Source: Treponema sp. (lineage in GTDB: Bacteria; Spirochaetota; Spirochaetia; Treponematales; Treponemataceae). From it: DNA of 64,000 nucleotides. The position numbers and the translations under genes are program-made. The notes beneath the pieces are model-generated. The model had not been told where the DNA came from, did no database searches, and saw only the letters and a program-made list of their open reading frames with translations. The number at the start of each line of letters is the position of its first letter. The stretch's first letter is position 1. The stretch spans positions 1-64,000 of the forward strand of contig JAEDCY010000009.1 in NCBI GenBank assembly GCA_016293915.1. Direction: 5' to 3'. Shown here piece after piece: positions 35,295-44,146 of the stretch.

Positions 35295-37844
35295 TTATTT
35301 AAGAGTCACATACGTTTTTCCGGCGCCGCCATCTTCGGCTGGAGCTTTTGAGAACTCTGCAACTACAGGGCAGTGCGAAAGATAATCCGAAACAGCCTGC
35401 ATCAAAACTCCATCTCCTTTTCCGTGAATCACGCTGAAGTGAGGAAAGTTGTGAAGCACACAAAGATCTATCTGACGTTCAAGTGCATGTACAGCTTCAT
35501 CAGCGCGCATTCCTAAAAGTCGCAGTTCGAAAACCGGCCTCTCGTAAATACCGTTACTGTTAGAATCGGCAAGTTCAATGGAAACATCTGCCTTAAGCGG
35601 AAGCTGATTTTCCGTATCAGCGCCCTGAATGAGCCGCAAGTCCTTTTCTTTCATCTGCATTTTTATGCTTCCAAACTGAACCTGCCATAGGCCCTTCTTT
35701 ACCTGCTCAAGGAGTACACCTTCGCTGCCACTGCCGGCTTTTACAAGAGCACCTGGCTGAAAAGTAAGCGGAGCAGCTGAAACTGCTTTTTGGCTTTTAT
35801 TTTCCGGAAGAGTCTGTGAAGCAATTTCTGCATTCGAAGTTGCATACTTCAAAGCCTCTGCATTACTCATCTTCTTTTTTGTTTTCTTATTGCTGCCTGT
35901 CAAATGCTTTCCGGCATTCTTTGCTTTTTCTTCTGCAAACTTCTGCTCATCGCGGGCAAGGCGTTCTTCTTCGGCTTCTACCTTTGCATCCAGTCTCATT
36001 GTATCTTCTGTAAGATCTGCAATGAATTGTTTTACGCTGAGTGTTTTTTCGCGTGTGATTTCGCCTTCCTTAAGGGTGCGTACAAGATTTTCAAGCTGCC
36101 GTCTGCTGTGTATAAGAAAGTCATTTAGTTCCTGCTGCTTGCCTTTTTTCAAATCAGCTTCGCGACGGCGGATTTCGAGTTCGCGTTCTTTGAGTTTGTC
36201 TAGTTTTTGCTGGGCCTCGGCCGCGCGCGCCTCCGCCTCTTTTTGTATTTTGTTGAGCTCTACATGTTTGCGGTTTAAGCCGCGGATGAGTGCGGAAACG
36301 TCGGCCTGCTCCGTTGCGATGTAAGTGCGTGCGGCGCGACAGATTCCGGAAGGGAGGCCGGATTTTTGAGCGATGTCGAGGGCATGGCTTTCTCCCGGAA
36401 CTCCCATTAACAGATGATAAGAGGGCGACAGTGTATCCTGGTTAAATTCAACTGACGCATTTATACAGCAGGGATTTGTGTATCCGTAATTTTTCAAAAT
36501 TCCCTGATGTGTTGTAACAAGCACAAAGGACTGTTTTTTAATGAGTTCATCGAGTACAGCCATTGAAATAGCAGTCCCTTCCTGAGGATCTGTTCCGCTT
36601 CCAAGTTCATCAAGCAAAATTAAAGTATCGGCTTTTGCAGAATTTACTGCCTGGGCAATATTTTTCATATGTCCACTGAAAGTAGAAAGACTCTGATCAA
36701 GAGACTGATCATCACCTATATCTGCAAAGACATTTGAGAACACAGGTAATCTTGTGCCCTCTCCTGCTGGAATAGGAAAACCTGACTGATTCAACATTGA
36801 AAGCAGGGCAAAAGTTTTAAGGGAAACTGTTTTACCACCGGTATTAGGACCAGTAATTATTAGCACTCGTTTACCTTCCATAAAGCGTATATCAATTGGA
36901 ACTGCTTTATCACCAAGAAGTGGATGTCTAGCCTTAAGTAAAAGCGGCGGTTCTTTTCCTGCTTCAATCGCATAGGTGCAGGAATGTGAGGCTCCCCATC
37001 TTTCTGCAGCCTGAGTCGTATCAAAAAGACACATAATCGGAAGAGCCTGTTTAATTGCCGGAATACTCGGTTGCAGGCTTTCTGTCAGCTCTGTCAAAAT
37101 CTTTTTGATTACTGCCTGAAGTTCAAATTCCTTTTGAATCAATTCATTACTGCAAAGTACAGCCTCTTCAGGTTCAACATAAACAGTCTGGGCAGTCTGG
37201 CTTACTTCGTGTACGATTCCTGGAATACGGTTCTGTAGACTTGCTTTTACCGCAAGCACCTGACGACCGTTTCTTAAAACAGGAATATTACTCTGAAGCA
37301 CATCGCTCAACTTCTGATCTGAAGTAAAGCTCTGCATAACCGTACGAATTTTTGCATTAAGACTTGCAATCTGTTTTCTGATTGCAGCAATTTCCGGGAG
37401 CTCTCTCATTTCTCCATCCGGAGTGATAATTCTGAAAATCTTTTTTTCCATATCAGAAATATCCGGTAGTTCTGCAACCTTTTGTCCAAGCAGATTTAAA
37501 GACAATTCCTGCGCATGAAGCTGAACTGCTTTTTTTACACTGTTGATACTCGTTACAAACTGGCCAAGGTAATGTACCTGTTCAAGAGAAAGAGCAGCTC
37601 CCCTTGCCTTTATTACTGCAAGCAGTGGATGAACAGGCTCCCACGAACTTACAGGAGTCGCCCTGCCAGCCGAGAAGAACAGACTCCATTCACGGCTTAG
37701 ATTTTTAAGATTTTCAATTTCTTCGGTTTTTCTTAAAGGCTCGCGCTCAAGTAATTTCTGGCGGCCTTCTGCCGATACACAATAACCCGCAATTTCCTCG
37801 CGGATTCTATAGTAATCAATTTCTTGTAGAGTTTTAGTGTTCAT
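35295..37844 (-). CDS. mutS2: MutS2 family ATPase with C-terminal Smr domain
   Basis: 849 residues. An N-terminal MutS-type core and clamp (about 1-290) lead to an ABC ATPase: Walker A ITGPNTGGKTVSLKT (about 335), Walker B LILLDELGSGTDPQEG and LVTTHQ. Long coiled-coil segments (about 515-640) and a basic linker follow. The Smr nuclease-like domain (about 770-849) contains LRLLGMRADEA and VIHGKGDGVLM. MutS2 is known to suppress recombination and, in some bacteria, to rescue collided ribosomes; the Smr domain cuts nucleic acid. The first codons lie 15 bases from a REP cluster, so the promoter is unclear; TATAAG lies 4 bases before the ATG. Confidence 0.93.
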   Translation of the reverse strand: MNTKTLQEIDYYRIREEIAGYCVSAEGRQKLLEREPLRKTEEIENLKNLSREWSLFFSAGRATPVSSWEPVHPLLAVIKARGAALSLEQVHYLGQFVTSINSVKKAVQLHAQELSLNLLGQKVAELPDISDMEKKIFRIITPDGEMRELPEIAAIRKQIASLNAKIRTVMQSFTSDQKLSDVLQSNIPVLRNGRQVLAVKASLQNRIPGIVHEVSQTAQTVYVEPEEAVLCSNELIQKEFELQAVIKKILTELTESLQPSIPAIKQALPIMCLFDTTQAAERWGASHSCTYAIEAGKEPPLLLKARHPLLGDKAVPIDIRFMEGKRVLIITGPNTGGKTVSLKTFALLSMLNQSGFPIPAGEGTRLPVFSNVFADIGDDQSLDQSLSTFSGHMKNIAQAVNSAKADTLILLDELGSGTDPQEGTAISMAVLDELIKKQSFVLVTTHQGILKNYGYTNPCCINASVEFNQDTLSPSYHLLMGVPGESHALDIAQKSGLPSGICRAARTYIATEQADVSALIRGLNRKHVELNKIQKEAEARAAEAQQKLDKLKERELEIRRREADLKKGKQQELNDFLIHSRRQLENLVRTLKEGEITREKTLSVKQFIADLTEDTMRLDAKVEAEEERLARDEQKFAEEKAKNAGKHLTGSNKKTKKKMSNAEALKYATSNAEIASQTLPENKSQKAVSAAPLTFQPGALVKAGSGSEGVLLEQVKKGLWQVQFGSIKMQMKEKDLRLIQGADTENQLPLKADVSIELADSNSNGIYERPVFELRLLGMRADEAVHALERQIDLCVLHNFPHFSVIHGKGDGVLMQAVSDYLSHCPVVAEFSKAPAEDGGAGKTYVTLK

Positions 37845-37858
37845 AGTTCTTATAATCA

Positions 37859-37936
37859 GTGGTTTCGATACGGCACTTCGTGCCTACTCAATCACCGGTG
37901 GTTGAGTGCTCGCGAAGCGAGTGTATCGAAACCACC
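37859..37936. repeat. Two long-form GGTGGTTGAG palindromes, head to head
   Basis: GTGGTTTCGATACGGCACTT...ATCAC (37859-37895) and GGTGGTTGAGTGCTCGCGAA...ACCACC (37897-37936) fill the gap between rsgA and mutS2. The second ends 4 bases from the rsgA stop. Confidence 0.85.
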
Positions 37937-37940
37937 TTCT

Positions 37941-38927
37941 CTAATCGCTCCAGCTTCCGGTACGGATTTCTTCGCTGATTCTCTGCCAGCTGTCGTAACG
38001 TTCCGGGGTGATTTTTCCCTCTTCGACAGCCTTACGCACCGCGCAGTCTGGTTCTGTTATGTGCCGGCAGTTCATTCCAAACTTACACTTGCCGACGTAT
38101 GGTTCGAATTCACGGAAGTAAAGCGCAAGGTCATCTGCTTCAATATCATCAAGTACAAAGCGGCGGATTCCCGGTGTGTCTATGATATTTGCCTTACGGC
38201 CCTGTATTCCTTCTGTCAATGTCTCATTCAAAGTCAGGTGAATCAGCGTACCCTTTGTTGTGGTATGGCTTCCCCGACCGTATTTTTTAGAAAGGCTTCC
38301 TGTTCTCAGCACGCAGGTATTATCCATAACGTTTATCAGGCTGGATTTTCCAACACCCGACTGTCCCACAAAAGCCGAAAGCTTATCTTCAAGGAGCTCT
38401 GCAAACTCCTGCATGCCTTCTCCGGTTTTTGCAGAAATACGCAGCACTTTGTAGCCTAAGTCTTCCCAGATAGAAAGACGGCGGTCTATTTCTTCGAACT
38501 GTTCATCGCGGCCATCAGTCTGTATAACTTCTGCGAGGTCCCATTTATTGCAGACAATTACCGGAGTGATTCCCTGATGTTCTGCCTGTGCAAGTGCGCG
38601 ATCCATAAAGCGAGGGCGGAAAGGCGGTTCATCTGGTGTACACACAAGAATCAGGTAATCAAGATTACTTGCAAGGAGCTGTGGACAGCGTCCTTTTACA
38701 TTCCATCTTAAGAATGTATTTCGACGGGGCTCCAGAGATACAATCTGCCCTTTCTCGTCATTAAGCTCATCAGGTTCAATTTCTACAATATCTCCCGGAG
38801 CAATAGGATTGTAATATTCTTTTTCAGTTTTGATTACTTTTCCTTTTATAGTGCAGTTACGGGTAACTTCATCTTCACATTCAACAGTAAATAAATTATT
38901 CGTTCCTGCAATAACAGTACCTTTCAA
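37941..38927 (-). CDS. rsgA: Small ribosomal subunit biogenesis GTPase RsgA
   Basis: 328 residues. TTG start at 38927, 6 bases after AGGAG. An OB-fold N-terminus (about 1-75) is followed by a circularly permuted GTPase, with G4 CNKWDLAE before G1 FVGQSGVGKSSLIN and G3 DTPGIRRF. A C-terminal zinc region (CKFGMNCRHITEPDCAV) supplies the Cys/His ligands. RsgA matures the 30S subunit and releases RbfA. It starts one base after the stop of the cNMP-binding gene, so it is probably translated in the same operon as the channel and cNMP-binding protein. This mixture of functions may be just compact packing. Confidence 0.93.
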   Translation of the reverse strand: MKGTVIAGTNNLFTVECEDEVTRNCTIKGKVIKTEKEYYNPIAPGDIVEIEPDELNDEKGQIVSLEPRRNTFLRWNVKGRCPQLLASNLDYLILVCTPDEPPFRPRFMDRALAQAEHQGITPVIVCNKWDLAEVIQTDGRDEQFEEIDRRLSIWEDLGYKVLRISAKTGEGMQEFAELLEDKLSAFVGQSGVGKSSLINVMDNTCVLRTGSLSKKYGRGSHTTTKGTLIHLTLNETLTEGIQGRKANIIDTPGIRRFVLDDIEADDLALYFREFEPYVGKCKFGMNCRHITEPDCAVRKAVEEGKITPERYDSWQRISEEIRTGSWSD

Positions 38928-38928
38928 A

Positions 38929-39444
38929 TTACACTCCTGATTCTATTTCATTGAACAAAGCTTCGTAAAGAGTTGCCTTATCGCTGTTTGTATCACGTAT
39001 AGTTTTTGCCATTCTCTGCGCAAGCTTTAAAAGCACACGGTAACCAAGAAGCGGCTCTTTATCACAAACTGCAAGAAACTTTGTACTTGAAAGAGCAATA
39101 CAACGACAGTCTGTAAGAGCTGTTACAGTTGCAGTTCTAGGGTCATCACTTATAAGGGCTGTCTCTCCAAAGAAAATATTCATATCGCTTGAAAGATCTG
39201 CAAGGGCAATTTTATCTCCTGCAGGAGTTTTTCTTGAAATATGAACTTTTCCGCTATAGAGAATGTAAAAATCATCTCCAAGCTTTCCTTCTTCGATAAT
39301 CACAGCACCCTTCTGATAATTTTCGATAACCATACTTTCGTAAACAGCACGCAGAATACGACAGTCATTTTCATCATCAATTGAAAAATCAGAAAAAAGC
39401 TGAATCTGTACAAGCTTTGGTAAAACTTCTTCAAACTTATCCAT
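38929..39444 (-). CDS. Stand-alone cyclic-nucleotide-binding domain protein
   Basis: 171 residues: a Crp-type cNMP-binding beta-roll (about 15-135) with no DNA-binding HTH. The phosphate-binding cassette (residues 91-106) is intact: FFGETALISDDPRTAT has Glu94 and Arg103, the residues that grip the ribose and phosphate. A short helical C-terminus follows. The gene lies 9 bases downstream of the RCK-type channel gene and 1 base upstream of rsgA. The arrangement suggests a cytosolic cAMP/cGMP sensor acting on the channel, a split version of CNBD-fused channels such as SthK (inference). The CHASE2 cyclase is a candidate source of ligand. Confidence 0.85.
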   Translation of the reverse strand: MDKFEEVLPKLVQIQLFSDFSIDDENDCRILRAVYESMVIENYQKGAVIIEEGKLGDDFYILYSGKVHISRKTPAGDKIALADLSSDMNIFFGETALISDDPRTATVTALTDCRCIALSSTKFLAVCDKEPLLGYRVLLKLAQRMAKTIRDTNSDKATLYEALFNEIESGV

Positions 39445-39453
39445 TTATTCCCC

Positions 39454-40629
39454 CTAGCCCCGAACAAGAATTGCCTTTGCATTTTTCTGAATCACAAAAT
39501 CTGCTGCCGGTGTCAGAACAGGCTCGTTACTCTTGAGAGTCTTAACCTTTTTAAGATTATCTACAATGCTCTTGATATTAGGATTTTTTTGAGCTTCACG
39601 CAGTGCATCTTTACGACGCTGATGGAAATTTCCTGTGTTTAAAAGAAGGCCTACAAGCACGCCGCCTTTATTGCCGTTCTTTTCAAGATGAGCTTCGTAT
39701 TCACCGTAAGTCTTTCCAATGAATGATGAAGGAATATCTTCAATGATAATTCCGGTATCTGCATCATCAGAAATAAGAGCCCGGATAACGTTACTATAGC
39801 CCATACCACTGGAAGCAGTAGCTAAAAGACTGTGTTCATAATCCTGTGTAAGAATGATTTCATCACAATGTGCCATCTCAAGGTGTTTATGAAATTTTGC
39901 ATCAATAAGCTCAGCTGCAACATAAATGCCAGGATTCAGGTTTTCCATAGTAAGAACTGCAAGAACTGTACGGCTGTCTATTTCAAGGTCTGAATATTTT
40001 TTAGAACGATCGCAGATTACAAGGGCCCGCTCTGCTGTATCTATCTGTGCACGTTTCAAAACAGCTTCATCAGCAAAGTCGCCGGAAACATAATTCAGTT
40101 CCTTAAAGCGAGGCTGTGAACGAATCTGTTCTATCTGATCCGAAGCATCATTTATTAAAACAACCATATCCGGGCTAATATCCGGGTTTGTATTAAGAAC
40201 GGAATCCAGAATTTTTTCAAATCCGGGTCTCCATCCGCAAAGTAAAAAATGTCCTTTCATATTCTTCAACTTTTTAAGCCCCTTATTTTTTTTCATCTGC
40301 AAATCCATAAAGTAGGATGCAAGCTTACCGGTAACGGCACTGAACAAAAGCATTCCAAGTACAAGCAGCACGAGAGCTGACATTCGACCTGGAACTGATT
40401 TTACACAATAATCAAAATATGCCGCAAAAACTGCAACCAGAGTAAACCATACGGAATCGAACATTGTTTCAATTCCACTCTCTGTTTTAGTTTCTGATGC
40501 AAATACAACGAGTGTTGAAACGGCAATAATTATGAAAATGAGAATCCAAATGTATGTTAGAGGATTTTTAAGTAAGTATTTTAGCGAACGCTTGAAACGT
40601 TTTGCTCTCCCCTGTTTCTTTTTACTCAT
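39454..40629 (-). CDS. Two-TM channel-like protein with RCK (TrkA-N) domain and atypical filter
   Basis: 391 residues. A basic N-terminus is followed by TM1 (about 24-46), a pore-like loop and TM2 (about 84-107), then a TrkA-N/RCK Rossmann domain (about 125-245: GHFLLCGWRPGFEKIL, VVLINDASDQ, YVSGDFADEAVLKRA) and an RCK-C-like part. The order is that of MthK or CASTOR/POLLUX-type channels. In the position of TVGYGD (residues 69-75) it has FAAYFDY, so K+ selectivity cannot be assumed. The promoter TATAAT lies 6 bases before the ATG. It is followed directly by the cNMP-binding gene. Confidence 0.8.
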   Translation of the reverse strand: MSKKKQGRAKRFKRSLKYLLKNPLTYIWILIFIIIAVSTLVVFASETKTESGIETMFDSVWFTLVAVFAAYFDYCVKSVPGRMSALVLLVLGMLLFSAVTGKLASYFMDLQMKKNKGLKKLKNMKGHFLLCGWRPGFEKILDSVLNTNPDISPDMVVLINDASDQIEQIRSQPRFKELNYVSGDFADEAVLKRAQIDTAERALVICDRSKKYSDLEIDSRTVLAVLTMENLNPGIYVAAELIDAKFHKHLEMAHCDEIILTQDYEHSLLATASSGMGYSNVIRALISDDADTGIIIEDIPSSFIGKTYGEYEAHLEKNGNKGGVLVGLLLNTGNFHQRRKDALREAQKNPNIKSIVDNLKKVKTLKSNEPVLTPAADFVIQKNAKAILVRG

Positions 40630-40635
40630 TCTTCT

Positions 40636-40664
40636 ATTATAGCAGAAAAAACAGGGGAAGTCAG
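40636..40664 (-). promoter_or_regulatory. Promoter of the channel/cNMP-binding operon
   Basis: CTGACT (40659-40664) and TATAAT (40636-40641) with a 17-base spacer; the -10 box is 6 bases before ATG 40629. Confidence 0.65.
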
Positions 40665-40682
40665 CAGTTTATCCGTCATAGC

Positions 40683-41147
40683 CTATTTGAAGCAGACGTC
40701 TACTTCGAAAGGACCATAAGGGGTAACAAATGGAATTCCAATAACCGGAAAATTCTTTGGCCATGCAATCATATGATTATGTCCCATTACACAGAATGGT
40801 GGAGAAATATCAAGATTATAATCACTCAAAGCTGTAACAGCGTGCCCTGAAATGATATTCGTAAACTCACTTACAAGGCCAATAGCCATATCTTCATAAT
40901 CTTCCGGCTTACATTGAAGTCCTGAAAGTTCAAGCATTTTACTTGCCAGAACTTTGTGCAGGCGGAAGGCTACAATACCTTTAATTCCGCCGGTAACTCC
41001 CAGCAATCCTGAAATTTCCCACGGATGTCCAGCATGGATATCAAGGATATGCGGCTCTTTATTTACCGGGCCAATATTAAACATGTCCTGGAACGTGTTT
41101 ATTCCTTCTGTGAGAAAAGCATTTATAATTTTTGCGTCCATACCCAT
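40683..41147 (-). CDS. cheX: CheX-type chemotaxis phosphatase
   Basis: 154 residues from the MGMDAKI start; a longer upstream frame (178 aa) runs through the argS terminator hairpin and is unlikely. Length and fold match CheX, which dephosphorylates CheY-P in spirochaetes and Thermotoga. The catalytic E-x-x-N motif is present as SEFTN in GLVSEFTNIISGHAVTALS (about 93-97). The conserved GG (LLGVTGGIKGIVAFR) and the final P.ispP segment (LDISPPFCVMGH) also fit. No cheY or cheA is nearby, so it is a scattered chemotaxis gene. No Shine-Dalgarno is visible; the start could also be the second Met (41141). Confidence 0.85.
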   Translation of the reverse strand: MGMDAKIINAFLTEGINTFQDMFNIGPVNKEPHILDIHAGHPWEISGLLGVTGGIKGIVAFRLHKVLASKMLELSGLQCKPEDYEDMAIGLVSEFTNIISGHAVTALSDYNLDISPPFCVMGHNHMIAWPKNFPVIGIPFVTPYGPFEVDVCFK

Positions 41148-41160
41148 AATGAACAATAAT

Positions 41161-41179
41161 AAACCCGAATTTCGGGTTT
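41161..41179 (-). terminator. Probable terminator of argS
   Basis: AAACCCGAA and TTCGGGTTT pair and are followed on the minus strand by ATTATT. A GGCAAGC/GCTTGCC hairpin (41210-41226) lies between it and the argS stop. Confidence 0.6.
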
Positions 41180-41235
41180 GTAAAGTTTTTCGATTTATTA
41201 TAAAACAGTCGGCAAGCACAGCTTGCCTCTGAAGG

Positions 41236-43059
41236 CTACATTCGTTCGAGGTATGGTACCAGAACCAGGTTCATAGCATTTTTAATAACCTGGAGTGTAC
41301 AGCTTGCAAGATAAAGTCTGGCTCCGGCCAGTTGTTTATTTTCAGCATTTACGATTGAACAGTTCTGATAGAACTTACTGAAGAGTTTTGCAACCTCGTA
41401 AACATAAGCAGCAACAAGACTAGGATCAAGATTTTCAGCTGCTTTAGCAATAACGTTTGGATAGTCGCCAAGAGTTTTAATCAAAGCCCATTCATCTTCG
41501 CCTGAAAGAAGAGCAACGGCTGCTTCACTGGAATCTTCGGTAACACCAGCCTCAGCTGCCTTTGCAAGAATAGAATTGATGCGGGCTCCCATATACTGAA
41601 GATATGGACCTGTGTTTCCGTTAAAGCTGAGTGATTCAGCAGGATTGAAAAGCATATCTTTAACTGGAGTTGCCTGGAGAATATAATAATGAAGGGCTCC
41701 AAGAGCTACCTTTTCTGCAACATCATCTGCATCTCCTACTTCTTCATCACGACCACGTTCTTTAATTGCAGCTAGAGCATCTGCGTGAAGTGAATCAACA
41801 AGATTATCAGCATCAACAACAGTACCTTCGCGGCTCTTCATACGACCGCTTGGAAGATTTACCATTCCATAACTGAGGTGGAAGAGCTTATCTGCCCAGT
41901 CAAAACCAAGCTTTTTAAGAATATGGAAAAGTACCTTAAAGTGATAATTCTGTTCACTTGCAACAACGTAAACCAGCTGATTGAAAGCCCAGTCATCGTG
42001 GCGGCTGATAGCAGTTCCAATATCCTGGGTAATATAAACAGAAGTTCCATCTTTACGAAGAAGAACCTTTTCCTGATTATTTCCGTCTTTACCTTTACCA
42101 ACAACGTCTGTAACATCAATACGCACAGAACCGTCTTCTGCCTTAAAGAAAACGCCCTTTTCAAGGCCCTTCATAATTTCGTCTTTTCCCTTAAGGTAAG
42201 TTTCGCTTTCAAAATAATATTTATCAAAGCTGATTCCGGTACGCTTGTAAGTTTCCTTTACACCGTCGAAGGTCCAGCCGTTCATCTTTTCCCAGAGAGC
42301 ATGAACTTCTGGGTCACCTGCTTCCCACTTAATCAGCATATCTTCCGCCATCTGATTTGCTTCCGGATGTGCAGTTTCTGGTTTGTCTTTTTCGCCCTTG
42401 AGATATTTATCAAATTCAACGTAGCACTGACCAACAAAGTGGTCGCCCTTCATGCCAAGGCTTTCAGGAGTATCGCCCTTTGCTTCGTGGAAGAGCTTAT
42501 AAGCAAGCATAGATTTACAGATGTGAACACCACGGTTATTGATGAGGTCTACCTTGTAAACATCTGCACCTGCAGCCTTGAGAATGCGGCTTACAGACTC
42601 ACCAAGAGCATCGTTACGCACGTGTCCAAGATGCAGAGGTTTATTTGTATTTGGAGAAGAAAATTCAATCATTACACGGCGGCCTGCCAAAGGCTTTTTA
42701 CCGTCAGAGCCAGTTGAACCGTAGCTGTCTCCCTGACTTTTAATTGCCTTAAGGATTGGGCTTGCCGCTCCAGATTTATCGAGTTTTACGTTTACATAAG
42801 GACCAACAGCAATAAACTCGCCAAGAGATTTATCTGTGATTTTTTCAACAAGGCCTGCTGCAATCTGAGGAGGTGCCATACGCAGAGCCTTTGCAAAAGC
42901 GAACATTGGAGCACCCAGGTCTCCCATTTCCGGATTAGGTGCATTCTGAACAACAATGCTTTCAGGAGCTACAGTTTCTGCCTGCGGATCTTTTTCCTTT
43001 ATAAAATCATTCAAAGCCGCTGCAATGATAGTGCGGCAAGTCTCTTTTGCATCTGCCAT
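41236..43059 (-). CDS. argS: Arginyl-tRNA synthetase
   Basis: 607 residues, class I synthetase charging tRNA-Arg. The HIGH motif is SSPNTNKPLHLGHVRND; the KMSKS equivalent is SGRMKSREGTVVDADNL. The N-terminal Add-1 domain (PESIVVQNAPNPEMGDLGAPMFAFAKALR) and C-terminal anticodon-binding DALR region (GNTGPYLQYMGARINSIL, and YQNCSIVNAENKQLAGARLYLASCTLQVIKNAMNL in part) are all present. Length is typical. It follows tRNA-Lys on the same strand after a terminator. The leader AAAGGGGGC serves as the ribosome-binding site. Confidence 0.95.
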   Translation of the reverse strand: MADAKETCRTIIAAALNDFIKEKDPQAETVAPESIVVQNAPNPEMGDLGAPMFAFAKALRMAPPQIAAGLVEKITDKSLGEFIAVGPYVNVKLDKSGAASPILKAIKSQGDSYGSTGSDGKKPLAGRRVMIEFSSPNTNKPLHLGHVRNDALGESVSRILKAAGADVYKVDLINNRGVHICKSMLAYKLFHEAKGDTPESLGMKGDHFVGQCYVEFDKYLKGEKDKPETAHPEANQMAEDMLIKWEAGDPEVHALWEKMNGWTFDGVKETYKRTGISFDKYYFESETYLKGKDEIMKGLEKGVFFKAEDGSVRIDVTDVVGKGKDGNNQEKVLLRKDGTSVYITQDIGTAISRHDDWAFNQLVYVVASEQNYHFKVLFHILKKLGFDWADKLFHLSYGMVNLPSGRMKSREGTVVDADNLVDSLHADALAAIKERGRDEEVGDADDVAEKVALGALHYYILQATPVKDMLFNPAESLSFNGNTGPYLQYMGARINSILAKAAEAGVTEDSSEAAVALLSGEDEWALIKTLGDYPNVIAKAAENLDPSLVAAYVYEVAKLFSKFYQNCSIVNAENKQLAGARLYLASCTLQVIKNAMNLVLVPYLERM

Positions 43060-43100
43060 AAAAAAAGCCCCCTTTGGGACTATCTATTTCAGTAGAGTTA

Positions 43101-43132
43101 AAATAAAAAAGGCTTCTGAAAATCAGAAGCCC
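43101..43132 (-). terminator. Terminator of tRNA-Lys
   Basis: On the minus strand GGCTTCTGA and TCAGAAGCC pair and are followed by TTTTTTATTTT. Confidence 0.85.
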
Positions 43133-43137
43133 TTTAC

Positions 43138-43210
43138 TGAGCTACACTGGATTCGAACCAGTGACCCACGCCTTAAAAGGGCGTTGCTCTACCTACTGAG
43201 CTAGTAGCCC
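43138..43210 (-). tRNA. tRNA-Lys (anticodon TTT)
   Basis: 73 nt. Acceptor GGGCTAC/GTAGCTC (one G-T), anticodon stem CGCC..GGCG with loop CTTTTAA, T-arm CTGG TTCGAAT CCAG. CCA is not encoded. Confidence 0.92.
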
Positions 43211-43234
43211 ATCCATTCTTGCGAATGTTTTAAT

Positions 43235-43263
43235 AGTATAAAGATTTTTTTGATACTTGTCAA
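43235..43263 (-). promoter_or_regulatory. Promoter of tRNA-Lys
   Basis: TTGACA (43258-43263) and TATACT (43235-43240), 17-base spacer, near consensus. Confidence 0.8.
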
Positions 43264-43282
43264 TAGCTGATAAGTTCTTTTA

Positions 43283-44116
43283 TTAAAATTTATATGTAAT
43301 TGTAAAACCGGCCGGAGATAATGAAGGCTGAGGAACGCCAGGTCTTCTTTCCTTTTTGTCTCCACCAATCAGGGTATGAAGGTAAGGAACAAGGATTCCA
43401 CAAGTTGTACCAATCACAGCTCCTACAAGAACATCAGTTAAAAAATGATTTCCACTTGCCATTCTAAGTCCACCAGTTACTGCTGCAAGCGCAAAAGATA
43501 CTCCGGCAACCGCATACTTCCAGTTTGAATCAGGATAGCAGCTGCAGTAAACCATTGTAGTAAAAGCCGCAGCTGCAAAAGCCAGTGTAGTATGGCCGGA
43601 AGGGAAAGAACAATTCCAGTCTCCATCTGCAAGCTTATCCTGAGGATAGCCGTCAAAATACATATATGGACGGGTACGATAAACAAGCAGTTTAGCCCAT
43701 TCTTTTAGTCCGTTGGCGATAAGCATAGTTTCTACATACATTGTTCCGATTGTAAGCCATTCGCTGCTGGGCATGATGGCAAAAATTGCCGGAGTCGCAA
43801 TTGCAAGAGCCATAGTTCCAGTTCCAGCAATATGCAGCGGCTTACTGTAAGGACGCATAAAAATCTGTTCAAAAGAAGGAATATCTGCCTTATTCAAAGA
43901 AGCAGGATTAAAATCATTTTTTTTGATATGAACAAGTTTGTCGCATACAAGAGCAGAACCAGAAAGTGTTAAACCGAGTCCAAGTTGAATACCATCACTT
44001 ACAGGATTCAGAGAAAACGGCTGCACATAATCATTTGTTGCAGAAAAAAGACCTGTTCTTCCAGCGCATAAAAAAATACAGGCAGAGGCTAATAAAGCTT
44101 TTATTCTAAGTTTCAT
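43283..44116 (-). CDS. PAP2-family membrane phosphatase
   Basis: 277 residues. A signal-like N-terminus (MKLRIKALLASACIFLCAG) and several hydrophobic helices precede the acid-phosphatase motifs: KLLVYRTRPY (motif 1), CSFPSGHTTLAF (motif 2, catalytic His) and GNHFLTDVLVGAVIG (motif 3, His and Asp). It probably dephosphorylates lipid phosphates such as undecaprenyl or phosphatidyl phosphates at the periplasmic face. The tail ends FTITYKF, with a terminal aromatic. GGAG precedes the ATG, and the EAL gene ends 30 bases upstream, so the two may be co-transcribed. Confidence 0.88.
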   Translation of the reverse strand: MKLRIKALLASACIFLCAGRTGLFSATNDYVQPFSLNPVSDGIQLGLGLTLSGSALVCDKLVHIKKNDFNPASLNKADIPSFEQIFMRPYSKPLHIAGTGTMALAIATPAIFAIMPSSEWLTIGTMYVETMLIANGLKEWAKLLVYRTRPYMYFDGYPQDKLADGDWNCSFPSGHTTLAFAAAAFTTMVYCSCYPDSNWKYAVAGVSFALAAVTGGLRMASGNHFLTDVLVGAVIGTTCGILVPYLHTLIGGDKKERRPGVPQPSLSPAGFTITYKF

Positions 44117-44146
44117 TATTTTGTTTTATCTCCGGGATTTGTGTTG

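Noticed and set aside
35890..36324. 144-codon Ser/Arg-rich frame opposite mutS2
   Set aside because: It mirrors the charged coiled coil of MutS2 on the other strand and has no independent support.
41878..42717. 279-codon frame opposite argS
   Set aside because: Antisense shadow of a fully conserved housekeeping gene.
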